From: an uncultured Bacteroidales bacterium
GTDB taxonomy: Bacteria > Bacteroidota > Bacteroidia > Bacteroidales > Bacteroidaceae
Assembly (NCBI GenBank): GCA_902796835.1
Contig: CADBQP010000012.1
Location: 1-38,288, forward strand
DNA: 38,288 nt
Reading direction: 5' to 3'
Part shown: one piece after another, positions 24,950 through 33,702 of the stretch
Numbering within the stretch: position 1 is the stretch's first letter
How the letters are laid out: each line of letters opens with the position of its first letter
Notes under the pieces: generated by a model
What the model was told of the DNA's origin: nothing
What the model saw: only the letters and a program-made list of their open reading frames with translations
Database searches by the model: none
Position numbers and translations under genes: made by a program

Positions 24950-27900
24950 TTAACGAGGTCCGCCTCCAAAGCCACCTCCTCCGCCTGGGCCTCCCATGCC
25001 ACGCATGATGACAGGACGGGAGCTGTCTTTGGGGCCATCGTCGCCGAAGCCGCGGCGCTCAGCGTTCTTGGGGCGACTGCTTCCGCCGGCAAAGATGTTA
25101 AGCTTGTAGATGAAGTGCACCATGACATAGGAGTTAATGGCATTAGTCCACGTGTCGCTACGACTCAATGCGCTCATGGCACGGCTCACGTTGCTCTGCT
25201 CATGCAGCAGGTCGTAGAACTGGATGCTCAATGTGGCAGCATTGCCCTTGAGGAACGACTGCGAAATCTGCATGTTCCACAGGAGTTCGTTCGTGTTCAT
25301 GGAGCTGACCGAATAACCTCGGCGCGAGCTCATGCGAATGTCGGTAGAAATCGACATACCCCAAGAGAAGTTTACATTGCCCGAGGCTCCGTAGCTAAAA
25401 CGCCAGGTGTTCATCTTGCTATCCTCAACCAAGGAAGCACGGCTGTTTTCGTAGACGAGCGTACCCACGAGTCCCGCATCGAAATTGGTGAGGATGCCAT
25501 ATTCATAGACGGGGCTGCGGTAGTCGCCGCGCAGCGTTTCGCTCACATTGAGGGTTTTGGTGGTATTCTTGCGGCTCAGGTCGGTAGCCTCGTCGAACAA
25601 TTTTCCGTAGTCTATGCCCGAGGCACTCGCAGTGCCCGACAAAAGACGAGGAATGTAGTAGATGCCCATCAGAGCGCTGACGTTGCGATTGGCACTCTGC
25701 GTTTCGCTGATGTAGCCCACGCGATTATTATAAGAAAGCTCTGTGAACGTTGACACGTTGAAGAGCTTGTCGTAACCCAAGGCAGTGTTGAACATGAAGT
25801 TGGCCCGCCCGTTCCAATTGCCGTTGATGTTGTCGGGACGCGAATAGCGCACGCCCGTCGTTTCGTTGTAGACGACGCGCGAACTGATGGAGTTCGACGT
25901 CTGACTGAAGTTCAGGCCAAAAGCGATGCCCTGCTGCCTATCGGCATTGTAGCCACGATAGTTCATGTTGAACGTATTGGTCCACGAGGGCTTTAGGTTT
26001 GGGTTACCTCCCGACACGTTAAGCGGGTTAGAGTCGTCCCACACATCAAGCAGGTCGGTCATCGAGGGTTGTGAAGCCGAGCCGCGGTAGCTGATGTCAA
26101 GGTTGTTGGTCTTCGAGAAACGATAGCGGAAACGCAGGTCGGGCGATATGTTGAACACATTGCGCGTCACGACAGTATCGATCTTAGCCGGTCGCGTATA
26201 GTCGAGCTTTGTTTTTTGCGGATTGAGCGAAACGCCCGCATTCACGCGCAGCTTCTCCGAATTCCAACGCAGGCTGAAGTTGATGCGGTGGTTATAGTAT
26301 TTATAAGTGGCATAGCGCGAGTTTTCCAAGTCGATAACGTCGGCGAGGGCTTCGGCCGAGGGGTGTGTGCCGAGCAAGTCCATGGCCGTCTCGATGTTTC
26401 GCCACACCCCATATTCCACGCTGTCGAGTTCGTTGAGGTTATACTGTGAACGCTCGCTGTCGGTGTAGCGTAAACCATACTGATAGCGGAACTCGGCAAA
26501 GAGTTTCTTCGCAATAATGGGCTCCACGTAGCCAATCTGTGCGCTATAGTTCCAATTCTTTGAAGGTGTGTCGCTATAGCGGTTCATGAACTGCGTGCGG
26601 GCGTTGCTTTGAAAATAATTAATGTTCGATATGGAATAAGAATGGCTCTTTCCGCTTCCCACACCTCCTTCGAGGCTCAGGTTCACGTTGCGTCCGCCCG
26701 TGCTGAGCCGGCGAGTGATGTTCATACGTCCGCTCACGTTCGTACTACGCGAGTCGCTCTTCGACAGGTTGCGGTTGGCGTTTACGGCAATGGCCTGCAA
26801 TTCGGGCATCACACTGGTCTGGAATATGCTGTCGAGCGGGTCTTCCATATTATTGATGGTGTAGGGGTCGTCGTTAAAGGTGGCGCTCCGGCTATTGCTG
26901 CGATTGTTGCTCTCGCTGTAGGTGAACTGCGGGCGGAAGGTGATGTTCGTGAGCGTATCGGGGCTCCAGCGCAGGTTCAGGTTGGCCGATAAATTCGTGC
27001 GCGAGCCCATGCTCTTGCTGTTGCTGTTGCCAAAGGAGCGCGAGGCGCCGGTCGAAAGGAAAGTCTGGCTCGACGTGCGGCTTTCGTTGTCGGTGCTGCG
27101 ATAGTTATAGCGCAGGTTTCCACCAATCTCAAAGCGGCCGGCCTGGAACTTCTTTTTTCCATTGTCTATGTTGAAGGCCAAAGCCAATTGCTTTGAGGCA
27201 GTAAGTCCGCCTCCGCCACCTCCGCCGCGCGGACTGCCAAATCCCATGTCGTTCACGTTGTTGGCCGAGCCGATAATCGACACATAGCTTCGCTCGTCGA
27301 AGCGCGAAACGAAAATGCGGCTGCTGTAGCGGCTCTTGGTGCCCAGACCAAGGTCTACATTCGTTATCCACGATTCGTTGAGTGCCCTTTTGGTAGTCAC
27401 ATCGAGCACGGTTTCTTCCTCGCCGTCGTCAATGCCTGTTTGTTCGGCATAGTCGCTCTTCTTGTCGTAGGTTTTGATTTTGTTCACGAGGTCGGAGGGC
27501 AAATTTTTCATGGCCGTCTGAGTGTCGCCTTTGAAGAAATCTTTTCCGTTGATGAGCACCTCTTTCACAGTCTTGCCATTGACCTTGATTGTGCCGTCTT
27601 CCTCCACCTGCACTCCGTTGAGTTGCTTCACAAGTGCTTCGAGCGTGGAACCTTCGGGCACTCGATAGGCCGCAGCATTGTATACGGTTGTGTCGTCCAC
27701 CTGCTCCATTTTTGCTACGGTGGCGGTGACGACGGCAGTACCTAGATTGTAATCTTTCGAGGTGAGATAGATGTTTCCCATGTCGATGGTGTCTACACCC
27801 TCGCCAATGCTGATGGTCTTCTGATAGGTGTCGAAACTAATATAGGAGACACGCATCTTATACACGCCGCTTGCGGGCAGTTTAAGCAAGAAGGAGCCAT

Positions 27901-28075
27901 CTTGCTCGGTCTTTGTTGAAGAGACGATTGCCGTGTCCTTCATCAAGGCAGGCACGGCAAACTGAACGGGCTCCTTGCTTTTTTCATTGATTACCTTTCC
28001 CTTGATCACTATTTGGGAACTGACAGGCATCAGTGCCGCAAGCAAGAGGAAAAGCATGAGAACAAAACGTTTCAT
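24950..28075 (-). CDS. TonB-receptor-like outer-membrane beta-barrel protein with Gly-rich tail
   Basis: A signal peptide (1-20, ending PVSS-Q) is followed by a carboxypeptidase-regulatory-like beta domain (about 22-105) and a plug-like region with VPEGSTLEALVKQLNGVQVEEDGTIKVNGKTV near 138-170. The rest, to about 1015, has alternating polar/aromatic strands of a 22-strand-type barrel (OMP_b-brl_3-like). No SusD partner is adjacent, so I would not call it a SusC. Two features are odd: a run of seven Gly in the barrel region (PRGGGGGGGLTA, about 284-295), and a C-terminal tail MRGMGGPGGGGGFGGGPR instead of the usual terminal aromatic strand. Such proteins may import a ligand with TonB or act as structural barrels; the substrate is unknown. 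It is divergent from the AAA-DUF4435 pair. Confidence 0.87.
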   Translation of the reverse strand: MKRFVLMLFLLLAALMPVSSQIVIKGKVINEKSKEPVQFAVPALMKDTAIVSSTKTEQDGSFLLKLPASGVYKMRVSYISFDTYQKTISIGEGVDTIDMGNIYLTSKDYNLGTAVVTATVAKMEQVDDTTVYNAAAYRVPEGSTLEALVKQLNGVQVEEDGTIKVNGKTVKEVLINGKDFFKGDTQTAMKNLPSDLVNKIKTYDKKSDYAEQTGIDDGEEETVLDVTTKRALNESWITNVDLGLGTKSRYSSRIFVSRFDERSYVSIIGSANNVNDMGFGSPRGGGGGGGLTASKQLALAFNIDNGKKKFQAGRFEIGGNLRYNYRSTDNESRTSSQTFLSTGASRSFGNSNSKSMGSRTNLSANLNLRWSPDTLTNITFRPQFTYSESNNRSNSRSATFNDDPYTINNMEDPLDSIFQTSVMPELQAIAVNANRNLSKSDSRSTNVSGRMNITRRLSTGGRNVNLSLEGGVGSGKSHSYSISNINYFQSNARTQFMNRYSDTPSKNWNYSAQIGYVEPIIAKKLFAEFRYQYGLRYTDSERSQYNLNELDSVEYGVWRNIETAMDLLGTHPSAEALADVIDLENSRYATYKYYNHRINFSLRWNSEKLRVNAGVSLNPQKTKLDYTRPAKIDTVVTRNVFNISPDLRFRYRFSKTNNLDISYRGSASQPSMTDLLDVWDDSNPLNVSGGNPNLKPSWTNTFNMNYRGYNADRQQGIAFGLNFSQTSNSISSRVVYNETTGVRYSRPDNINGNWNGRANFMFNTALGYDKLFNVSTFTELSYNNRVGYISETQSANRNVSALMGIYYIPRLLSGTASASGIDYGKLFDEATDLSRKNTTKTLNVSETLRGDYRSPVYEYGILTNFDAGLVGTLVYENSRASLVEDSKMNTWRFSYGASGNVNFSWGMSISTDIRMSSRRGYSVSSMNTNELLWNMQISQSFLKGNAATLSIQFYDLLHEQSNVSRAMSALSRSDTWTNAINSYVMVHFIYKLNIFAGGSSRPKNAERRGFGDDGPKDSSRPVIMRGMGGPGGGGGFGGGPR

Positions 28076-28142
28076 ATAGTGTTTTTTTTTATTTCGTGCG
28101 CTTATTTGATATCCGAAAGGGGATATGGTTTAAATTTCGGCG

Positions 28143-28150
28143 CAAATTTA
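28143..28150 (-). promoter_or_regulatory. -7 box (TAAATTTG) for the barrel gene
   Basis: Exact TAnnTTTG match on the minus strand, 68 bases before the ATG at 28075. It sits back to back with the plus-strand box at 28184. Confidence 0.6.
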
Positions 28151-28183
28151 TCGATAAAAAGGCGCCATTGTAAAGCTTTTTCG

Positions 28184-28191
28184 TATTTTTG
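28184..28191 (+). promoter_or_regulatory. -7 box (TATTTTTG) for the AAA-DUF4435 pair
   Basis: Exact TAnnTTTG match. The expected transcription start near 28197 makes the GTG/ATG codons at 28191 and 28194 unusable and favours ATG 28218 as the real start of the ATPase. Confidence 0.6.
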
Positions 28192-28217
28192 TGATGATTA
28201 ATGCCAATTTACATGCC

Positions 28218-29042
28218 ATGAAATACGCCCACCACATTCTACGCGTTGAGATTTCCAGCCTTTGGAGCAACAAAAAACACATAGTATGGCACCTACGGCC
28301 CGATGTCAACGTGCTGAGCGGCCGCAACGGCGAGGGTAAAAGCACTATCCTTAACAAAATTGTGCAACACCTCAGGACGGCGCCCACGAGCGGGGAGCTG
28401 AAAAACCACCCCGACCACATAACCTCCATCGACTTCGACCCCGCCGACGCCGAATGCATCAGGTATGACATTATACGCTCGTTCGACCGCATCCTTATGG
28501 ACAGCGGGCGCACACAGTCCATTACCGACGCACGCATCGCAACGGAGCTCGACTGGCAGCTCTATCTCTTGCAGCGGCGCTACCTGGACTATCAGGTCAA
28601 CGTGGGAAACCGCATGATAGAGATGCTCCAGAGCAACAGCCCCGACGCACACGAGAAAGCCATGCAGGCCGCGCAAATGAAAAACACCTTTCTCGACATG
28701 ATCGACAGCCTGTTTGGCGAAACACAAAAACGGATTGATCGCAGCAGCAACGAACTTCTTTTCATTCAAGACGACGAGCCGCTCTCGCCCTACCTGCTTT
28801 CGAGCGGCGAAAAGCAGATGCTGGCCATTTTGCTCACCGCCCTGACACAGGACCTCCAACCTTATGTTTTCTTCATGGACGAGCCCGAAGCCAGTCTGCA
28901 CTTTGAGTGGCAAAAGGGGCTCATCGGCATGGTGAGACAACTCAATCCTAACGCACAGATTGTGCTCACCACCCACAGTCCGGCCGTAATTATGAACGGA
29001 TGGGAAGATGCCGTGACCAACGTGAGCGAAATCACTCTATAG
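28218..29042 (+). CDS. ABC/AAA-type ATPase (AriA-like), partner of the DUF4435 protein
   Basis: Soluble 274-residue ATPase of the SMC/RecF-like ABC group (AAA_15/AAA_21-like). The Walker A is GRNGEGKST (K41), the ABC signature LSSGEKQML near 195, the Walker B FFMDEPEAS (D221, E222), and the switch histidine H253 in LTTHSPAVI. The middle (about 75-185) is helical and charged, a short stand-in for the coiled-coil insert of larger relatives. The start at 28218 is preferred over 28191 because of the promoter position. The DUF4435 gene starts 55 bases after its stop. The same pairing makes up the PARIS anti-phage system (AriA sensor ATPase plus AriB nuclease), so a defence or nucleic-acid-sensing role is plausible, but the protein is small and sits among housekeeping genes. 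Confidence 0.88.
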   Translation: MKYAHHILRVEISSLWSNKKHIVWHLRPDVNVLSGRNGEGKSTILNKIVQHLRTAPTSGELKNHPDHITSIDFDPADAECIRYDIIRSFDRILMDSGRTQSITDARIATELDWQLYLLQRRYLDYQVNVGNRMIEMLQSNSPDAHEKAMQAAQMKNTFLDMIDSLFGETQKRIDRSSNELLFIQDDEPLSPYLLSSGEKQMLAILLTALTQDLQPYVFFMDEPEASLHFEWQKGLIGMVRQLNPNAQIVLTTHSPAVIMNGWEDAVTNVSEITL

Positions 29043-29097
29043 TTCCTCACAACACGACACTACACCTTATTAATATTATACCACCACAGCTTTCTTC

Positions 29098-30228
29098 ATG
29101 TCGCCACAGCACCCCTCCTTCTCAACACGCCCTTCGCGCACGTCGCCAGATGCAGCCCGCGTGTCTGGCTCTCTCACAAGCTATGTCAACTCCGACTTCG
29201 TAGCTGCTGCCAACCGACTGGGCGGACGTGAGGCCCGCAAGAAAATTGTGGTCTACGTCGAGGGCTACGACGACGTGCTCTTTTGGAGTTCCCTATTGCG
29301 GCCTCTCGAAAACGAACACTACTACTTCGAGGTAATGCTGCCCTCGCAAACATCGCTGGGCAAGGGGAAAAAAGTCGCCATTGCCAACAATCTGGGCCCA
29401 CGGCTGGGCAAATACATGATAGCCTGCGTAGATGCCGACTACGACTACCTGCTCCAGGGTGCCACGCCCACTTCGCAATACGTTTGCGGCAGTCCCTACA
29501 TTTTTCACACCATAGCCTATTCCATCGAGAGTTTTCGCTGCTATGCCCCGGCGCTTCACAATGTGTGCGTCATGGCCACGCTCAACGACACGCGCCTCTT
29601 CGATTTCGAAGAATTCCTCGGTGAATTCTCGCGCATCGTCTTTCCGCTTTTTGCCTGGAACGTTTGGGCCTATCGCTATGGGCACCACAGCCGCTTTTCA
29701 CTGCAGGATTTTTTCAAGGTCGTGGCGCTCAACGATTTTGAACTGCGCAAGGCGCCTCAGGCGCTCAACGACCTGCGACGCCGTGTCAATGTGAAGATAG
29801 ACCGCCTTCACCATCTTTTTCCCGAGGGACGCAAAACCTACAAACCCTTGTGCGAAGAATTGCGGCGCCTTGGTGTGACGCCCGAAACGGCCTATATGTA
29901 CATGCGTGGCCACGATGTGCTCGACGGTGTGGTGGCACCGCTCGTTACGGCCGTATGCGAACGGTTGCGGCGACAGCGCGAAAACGAAATACGCCGGCTC
30001 GCACGCCACCAAGTGCAAATGCAAAATGAGCTAAGTGGCTATCAGCACGCCATTGCAGCGCCCATCGACATGCTGCGCAAGCACACCGGATACACAACTG
30101 CCCCCCAATTCGAGCGAATTGAGGAGCAGATTAGAAATTTCTTGAAACAAATAGACAACGAGTCTCTTCCGCAGAACTCAAAATCCCGCTCTGAGGCTGA
30201 AGACTTTGAGCTGCACAAAGCCGAGTGA
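29098..30228 (+). CDS. DUF4435 Toprim-like protein (AriB-like)
   Basis: A protein of 376 residues. After about 45 low-complexity residues the Toprim-like core starts at KKIVVYVEGYDDVLFW with the expected acidic residue E55. The second acidic motif is D112-x-D114 in CVDADYDYLL, followed by SIESFRCY near 141. Together these match the acidic pattern of DUF4435, the family of the PARIS effector AriB. Residues about 285-355 form a coiled coil rich in Arg and Glu. The product is therefore a candidate metal-dependent nuclease activated by the upstream ATPase (inference from the PARIS system). An internal start around Met25 or later would remove the unstructured N-terminus. The stop codon is two bases from the stop of the oppositely oriented tdk gene. 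Confidence 0.85.
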   Translation: MSPQHPSFSTRPSRTSPDAARVSGSLTSYVNSDFVAAANRLGGREARKKIVVYVEGYDDVLFWSSLLRPLENEHYYFEVMLPSQTSLGKGKKVAIANNLGPRLGKYMIACVDADYDYLLQGATPTSQYVCGSPYIFHTIAYSIESFRCYAPALHNVCVMATLNDTRLFDFEEFLGEFSRIVFPLFAWNVWAYRYGHHSRFSLQDFFKVVALNDFELRKAPQALNDLRRRVNVKIDRLHHLFPEGRKTYKPLCEELRRLGVTPETAYMYMRGHDVLDGVVAPLVTAVCERLRRQRENEIRRLARHQVQMQNELSGYQHAIAAPIDMLRKHTGYTTAPQFERIEEQIRNFLKQIDNESLPQNSKSRSEAEDFELHKAE

Positions 30229-30230
30229 GC

Positions 30231-30824
30231 TCATTCTTTTTTTTCTTTCAAACTTTCTTCATAGCAACGGCGACACAGCGGCTCATATTCCGCTTTCTCG
30301 CCCAACACCACGCGCCGATCGTCGCCAATGATGCGGTGAGAAATATGGGCCAGGTCGCCACAGCGCACACAGATGGCGTGAACCTTTGTCACATCTTCGG
30401 CAATGGCACACAGCGCAGGCATGGGGCCAAAGGGAACGCCCTTGAAGTCCATGTCGAGACCGGCAATGATGACACGCTTGCCGCGGTTGGCCAGTTCGTT
30501 GCACACAGCCACGAGTCCATCGTCGAAAAACTGGGCCTCGTCTATGCCCACCACGTCGGCCTCGTCGGTCATGAGCAAAAGCGACGTGCTCGATTCAATC
30601 GGGGTCGACATGATGGAATTGGCATCGTGCGACACCACTTCTTCTTCGCTATAGCGAGTGTCAATGGCCGGCTTGTAAATCTCTACGCGCTGCTTCGCAA
30701 TTTTTGCACGCTTCAGGCGGCGAATCAGTTCCTCGGTCTTGCCCGAAAACATGGAGCCGCAAACCACTTCTATGCGCCCGCGATTGAACGTCTCGCTGCG
30801 CGAGCTTTCTTGAAAGAGTTGCAT
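30231..30824 (-). CDS. tdk: Thymidine kinase
   Basis: Phosphorylates thymidine in the salvage pathway. It is a type II enzyme of 197 residues: P-loop [11 protein letters not shown] (K29), catalytic base E96 in GIDEAQFF, and four zinc-binding cysteines C152, C155, C184 and C187. The length and motif order are standard. It converges on the DUF4435 gene with only two bases between stops. A -7-like box lies 28 bases upstream. Confidence 0.97.
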   Translation of the reverse strand: MQLFQESSRSETFNRGRIEVVCGSMFSGKTEELIRRLKRAKIAKQRVEIYKPAIDTRYSEEEVVSHDANSIMSTPIESSTSLLLMTDEADVVGIDEAQFFDDGLVAVCNELANRGKRVIIAGLDMDFKGVPFGPMPALCAIAEDVTKVHAICVRCGDLAHISHRIIGDDRRVVLGEKAEYEPLCRRCYEESLKEKKE

Positions 30825-30851
30825 AATTCTATCGTTACGTGTTTCTGCGAG

Positions 30852-30880
30852 CGAAGATAAGCCTTTCTTTCGACACGCAA
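30852..30880 (-). promoter_or_regulatory. Putative tdk promoter (TATCTTCG with TTG)
   Basis: On the minus strand TTG (30878-30880), an 18-base spacer, then TATCTTCG (30852-30859), which differs from TAnnTTTG at one base. Confidence 0.45.
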
Positions 30881-31001
30881 CGGCTTGTTCTCCATCTTTT
30901 TTTGGGACTTCATGATGAAAAGCATGGCTTTAGCCCTCACGATAAGGCATTTCGATTCTTCAAGAGCCGGCTCCGATAAAACGTAAAGCCACTTCATTAA
31001 A

Positions 31002-31084
31002 TTTTCACCACGGTGGGAAAACTTTTTCATCGGGGTGAAAAAACTTTTTCACCAGGGTGGGAAAACTTTTTCACCGCGGTGAGA
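31002..31084. repeat. Array 2 of 22-bp palindromic repeats (four units)
   Basis: Four cores start exactly 22 bases apart: CACCACGGTG (31006), CATCGGGGTG (31028), CACCAGGGTG (31050) and CACCGCGGTG (31072). Linkers have the form GAAAAAACTTTTT. The odd unit CATCGGGGTG is identical to one in array 1, showing common origin. It lies in the 457-base divergent region between tdk and the antiporter gene. The rest of that region contains the two promoters, a 10-bp palindrome GAGCCGGCTC at 30964-30973, and no gene I can support. Confidence 0.9.
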
Positions 31085-31201
31085 ATTCATTCAGGGCGCA
31101 CCTCGCAGTGAAACACGCGCTGCAGGAAAGTTCCACCGGCCCCCATGCTTTGTCCAAAAGCCGGGCTTGGAAAAGTAAAGCCACAAAAATGGCGCGCCAA
31201 G

Positions 31202-31232
31202 TTGGCGAGGCCGCGATTTTAACGTATCTTCG
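31202..31232 (+). promoter_or_regulatory. Putative promoter of the antiporter-helicase-rsmD run
   Basis: TTG at 31202-31204, a 20-base spacer, then TATCTTCG at 31225-31232. The spacing equals that of the etfB promoter; the -7 box is one base off consensus. The start codon is 50 bases downstream. Confidence 0.5.
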
Positions 31233-31281
31233 CAAGCTGAAAACCTTTTTATCATAAAACAACTCAAAGTTTTTTCTACCA

Positions 31282-32211
31282 ATGCTCAACATTCTTTTCA
31301 TCATAGCTGGAATCGCAGCCGTTCTCTGGGGCGCCGACCGACTCACCGAGGGCTCCGTGGCAGTGGCTCAGCGCATGAACATTCCTCAGATAGTCATAGG
31401 CCTCACTGTCGTAGCCATGGGCACATCGATGCCCGAATTCTTCGTGAGCCTCACGTCGGCACTCAAGGGAACCGCCGATCTGGCCGTGGGAAACATCGTG
31501 GGTTCGAATGTCTTCAACACGCTCGTCATTGTGGGCGTGACGGCCATGGTGGCTCCAATGAACATCAGCCGCCACACTGTGGAGCGCGACCTGCCGTTCT
31601 CCATGCTGGCGTCAGCGATGCTGCTCATCTTTGGGCTCGACAACATGGTGGGACGCTGGGAGAGCGCAATACTCTTCATGATGTTCCTCCTCTTCATGGC
31701 CTACACCCTGCGAACAGCTGCCAAAGGCACAAACGAGGCCGAACAAGCGCCGACAAAAGCCATGAACCCCTGGATGGCCGCCCTTTGGATTGTCATAGGG
31801 CTCGTTTGCCTTGTGGTGGGTAGTAACATATTCGTGAGCGGAGCCACCGAGCTGGCTCGCATGTGGGGCGTGTCCGAAGCTGTGATTGGCCTCACCATTG
31901 TGGCAGGCGGCACCTCGTTGCCCGAACTGGCCACGAGCATCGTAGCAGCCAAGAAAGGCCAGAGCGCCATTGCCATAGGAAACGTCATAGGCTCAAACGT
32001 GTTCAACGTGTTCATGATACTCGGAGCCACAGGCCTCATCAAACCCATGCAGACTCAGGGCATCACACTTGTAGACCTCAGCCTGCTCCTCATAAGCGCC
32101 GTGTTGCTGTGGCTCTTTTCGTTCACACGCTACAAGGTGGAGCGCTGGGAGGGTGGCGTGCTCGTGCTGGTCTTTGCCGCCTACCTGAGCTGGCTGCTCT
32201 ACAATATTTAG
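31282..32211 (+). CDS. Calcium/sodium antiporter (CaCA family, YrbG-like)
   Basis: Inner-membrane cation exchanger of 309 residues with about ten helices in two inverted halves. Each half carries the alpha-repeat: GTSMPEFFVSLTSA (47-60) with GNIVGSNVFNT (70-80), and GGTSLPELATSIVAA (209-223) with GNVIGSNVFNVF (233-244). The glutamates in the PE motifs coordinate the ion. The cytoplasmic loop between halves (about 145-162) is short, as in YrbG-type proteins. It is the first gene of a run on the plus strand, followed 30 bases later by the helicase. Confidence 0.95.
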   Translation: MLNILFIIAGIAAVLWGADRLTEGSVAVAQRMNIPQIVIGLTVVAMGTSMPEFFVSLTSALKGTADLAVGNIVGSNVFNTLVIVGVTAMVAPMNISRHTVERDLPFSMLASAMLLIFGLDNMVGRWESAILFMMFLLFMAYTLRTAAKGTNEAEQAPTKAMNPWMAALWIVIGLVCLVVGSNIFVSGATELARMWGVSEAVIGLTIVAGGTSLPELATSIVAAKKGQSAIAIGNVIGSNVFNVFMILGATGLIKPMQTQGITLVDLSLLLISAVLLWLFSFTRYKVERWEGGVLVLVFAAYLSWLLYNI

Positions 32212-32241
32212 ACCACACTGCAAACACCACAGGCCCGCTAC

Positions 32242-33702
32242 ATGATTCACGACGAGATTAGAGAACTCATACTGGCACACCTGGGCCACAAGCCCACTCC
32301 CTCGCAAGACGAGGCCACGATGGCACTGGCACAATTCCTGACCTCGGGAGCCAGGCGGCCCTGCTTTGTGCTTCGCGGATATGCCGGAACAGGCAAGACC
32401 ACGCTGACTGGTGCGCTCGTAGCGCTCATGAAGAGCCTGGAACGCGACGTTGTGTTGCTGGCCCCTACCGGACGCGCCGCCAAGGTGCTCAGTCTGCATG
32501 CCGACACGCCAGCCTACACCATTCACAAAGCCATCTATCGGCAGCAAACGTGGAATGGCGAAGGCACACGCTTCCAGCTGGGCTACAACAAGCTGCAAAA
32601 CGCGCTCTTCATCGTCGACGAAGCCTCCATGCTGGCCAATAGCGGCGGTGTAGCCTCCATCTTCGCACAGGGCATGGTGCTCGACGACCTGCTCAACTAC
32701 GTTTACGAAGGAAAAGGATGCCGCCTGCTCCTGGTGGGCGACACGGCACAGCTTCCACCCGTGGGCGAAGAAGAAAGCCCCGCCCTTAGCCGCACCACAC
32801 TCGAGGGCTACGGTCTGCAGGTGACCGACGCCACACTGACCGACGTGGTGAGACAAAGCGCCGAATCGGGAGTGCTGAGCAATGCCACCATGTTGCGCCA
32901 CATGCTCTCGGACAACACACATGTCCTGCCCACACTCACGGGGAGCAAAAAGGGAGAAGTGCGCTTCTTGCCTGGCGGCGAGCTCATTGAAGCCCTGGAA
33001 GATGCCTACCGCGAGCACGGCACCGACCAAACCATCGTCATCACGCGCTCAAACAAACGTGCAAATATCTACAACAACGGCATACGTGCCCGCATATTCG
33101 GCGCCGAGGAGGAATTGGCCCGCGGTGACATGGTGATGGCCGTCAAGAATAATTACTACTGGACGGAACTGGCAGCCCGCCAACTGCCCAAGGGCGAGCG
33201 CATGCCCTTCGACTTTATTGCCAACGGCGACGTGGCCGAAGTGGTGCGGCTCAGCGGTGTGCATGAACTCTATGGTTTTCGCTTTGCCAACGCCACGCTG
33301 CGTTTTCCCGACTACGACGACTTCGAGCTCGACTGCCGCGTGCTGCTGTCGACCCTCCAGTCGGAATCGCCCTCGCTCACGGCTGAAGAAAGCCAGAAAC
33401 TCTACGATGAAGTGCTGGCCGACTATGCCGACATCCCACAAAAAAAGGAACGGATGAAGCGACTGCGCGAAGACCCCTACTACAACGCCGTGCAACTGAA
33501 GTATGCCTACGCCGTGACCTGCCACAAGGCACAAGGCGGACAATGGGCACGCGTCTTTGTGGACCAGGGCTATGTGCCCGACGACGCTCTGGGCGCTCCT
33601 TACCTGCGCTGGCTCTACACTGCCCTGACTCGAACTACGGAAAGGCTCTATCTCGTGAATTGGCCGGAGCCACAAACAAATTTAATTGCCGACGAAGCAT
33701 GA
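32242..33702 (+). CDS. RecD-like superfamily 1 DNA helicase
   Basis: ATP-dependent DNA helicase of 486 residues in the RecD/Dda (SF1B) group. Motif I is GYAGTGKTT (K52), motif II IVDEASM (D126, E127), followed by LLVGDTAQLPPVG (motif III region). Near the C-terminus are VTCHKAQGGQW (motif V) and LYTALTRTTERLYLV (motif VI) of the UvrD_C_2 domain. The long N-terminal domain of RecD2 is absent, so it is closer in layout to Dda-like helicases common in Bacteroidetes. Its last codons overlap the VanZ gene by four bases (ATGA), implying translational coupling. Confidence 0.93.
   Translation: MIHDEIRELILAHLGHKPTPSQDEATMALAQFLTSGARRPCFVLRGYAGTGKTTLTGALVALMKSLERDVVLLAPTGRAAKVLSLHADTPAYTIHKAIYRQQTWNGEGTRFQLGYNKLQNALFIVDEASMLANSGGVASIFAQGMVLDDLLNYVYEGKGCRLLLVGDTAQLPPVGEEESPALSRTTLEGYGLQVTDATLTDVVRQSAESGVLSNATMLRHMLSDNTHVLPTLTGSKKGEVRFLPGGELIEALEDAYREHGTDQTIVITRSNKRANIYNNGIRARIFGAEEELARGDMVMAVKNNYYWTELAARQLPKGERMPFDFIANGDVAEVVRLSGVHELYGFRFANATLRFPDYDDFELDCRVLLSTLQSESPSLTAEESQKLYDEVLADYADIPQKKERMKRLREDPYYNAVQLKYAYAVTCHKAQGGQWARVFVDQGYVPDDALGAPYLRWLYTALTRTTERLYLVNWPEPQTNLIADEA

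Noticed and set aside
24950-28075. SusC-type polysaccharide utilisation receptor
   Set aside because: There is no SusD gene or linked glycosidase and the barrel belongs to a different-looking family.
28184-30228. Calling the pair a confirmed PARIS defence system
   Set aside because: The ATPase is short, no defence island or mobile element is visible, and similar pairs may be core genes in Bacteroidales; only PARIS-like can be supported.
31057-31257. 66-codon frame between tdk and the antiporter
   Set aside because: It starts inside the palindrome array and overlaps the antiporter promoter; no similarity recognised.
31993-33030. 345-codon antisense frame across the antiporter and helicase genes
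   Set aside because: It runs through two well-supported genes and has no signature or promoter.
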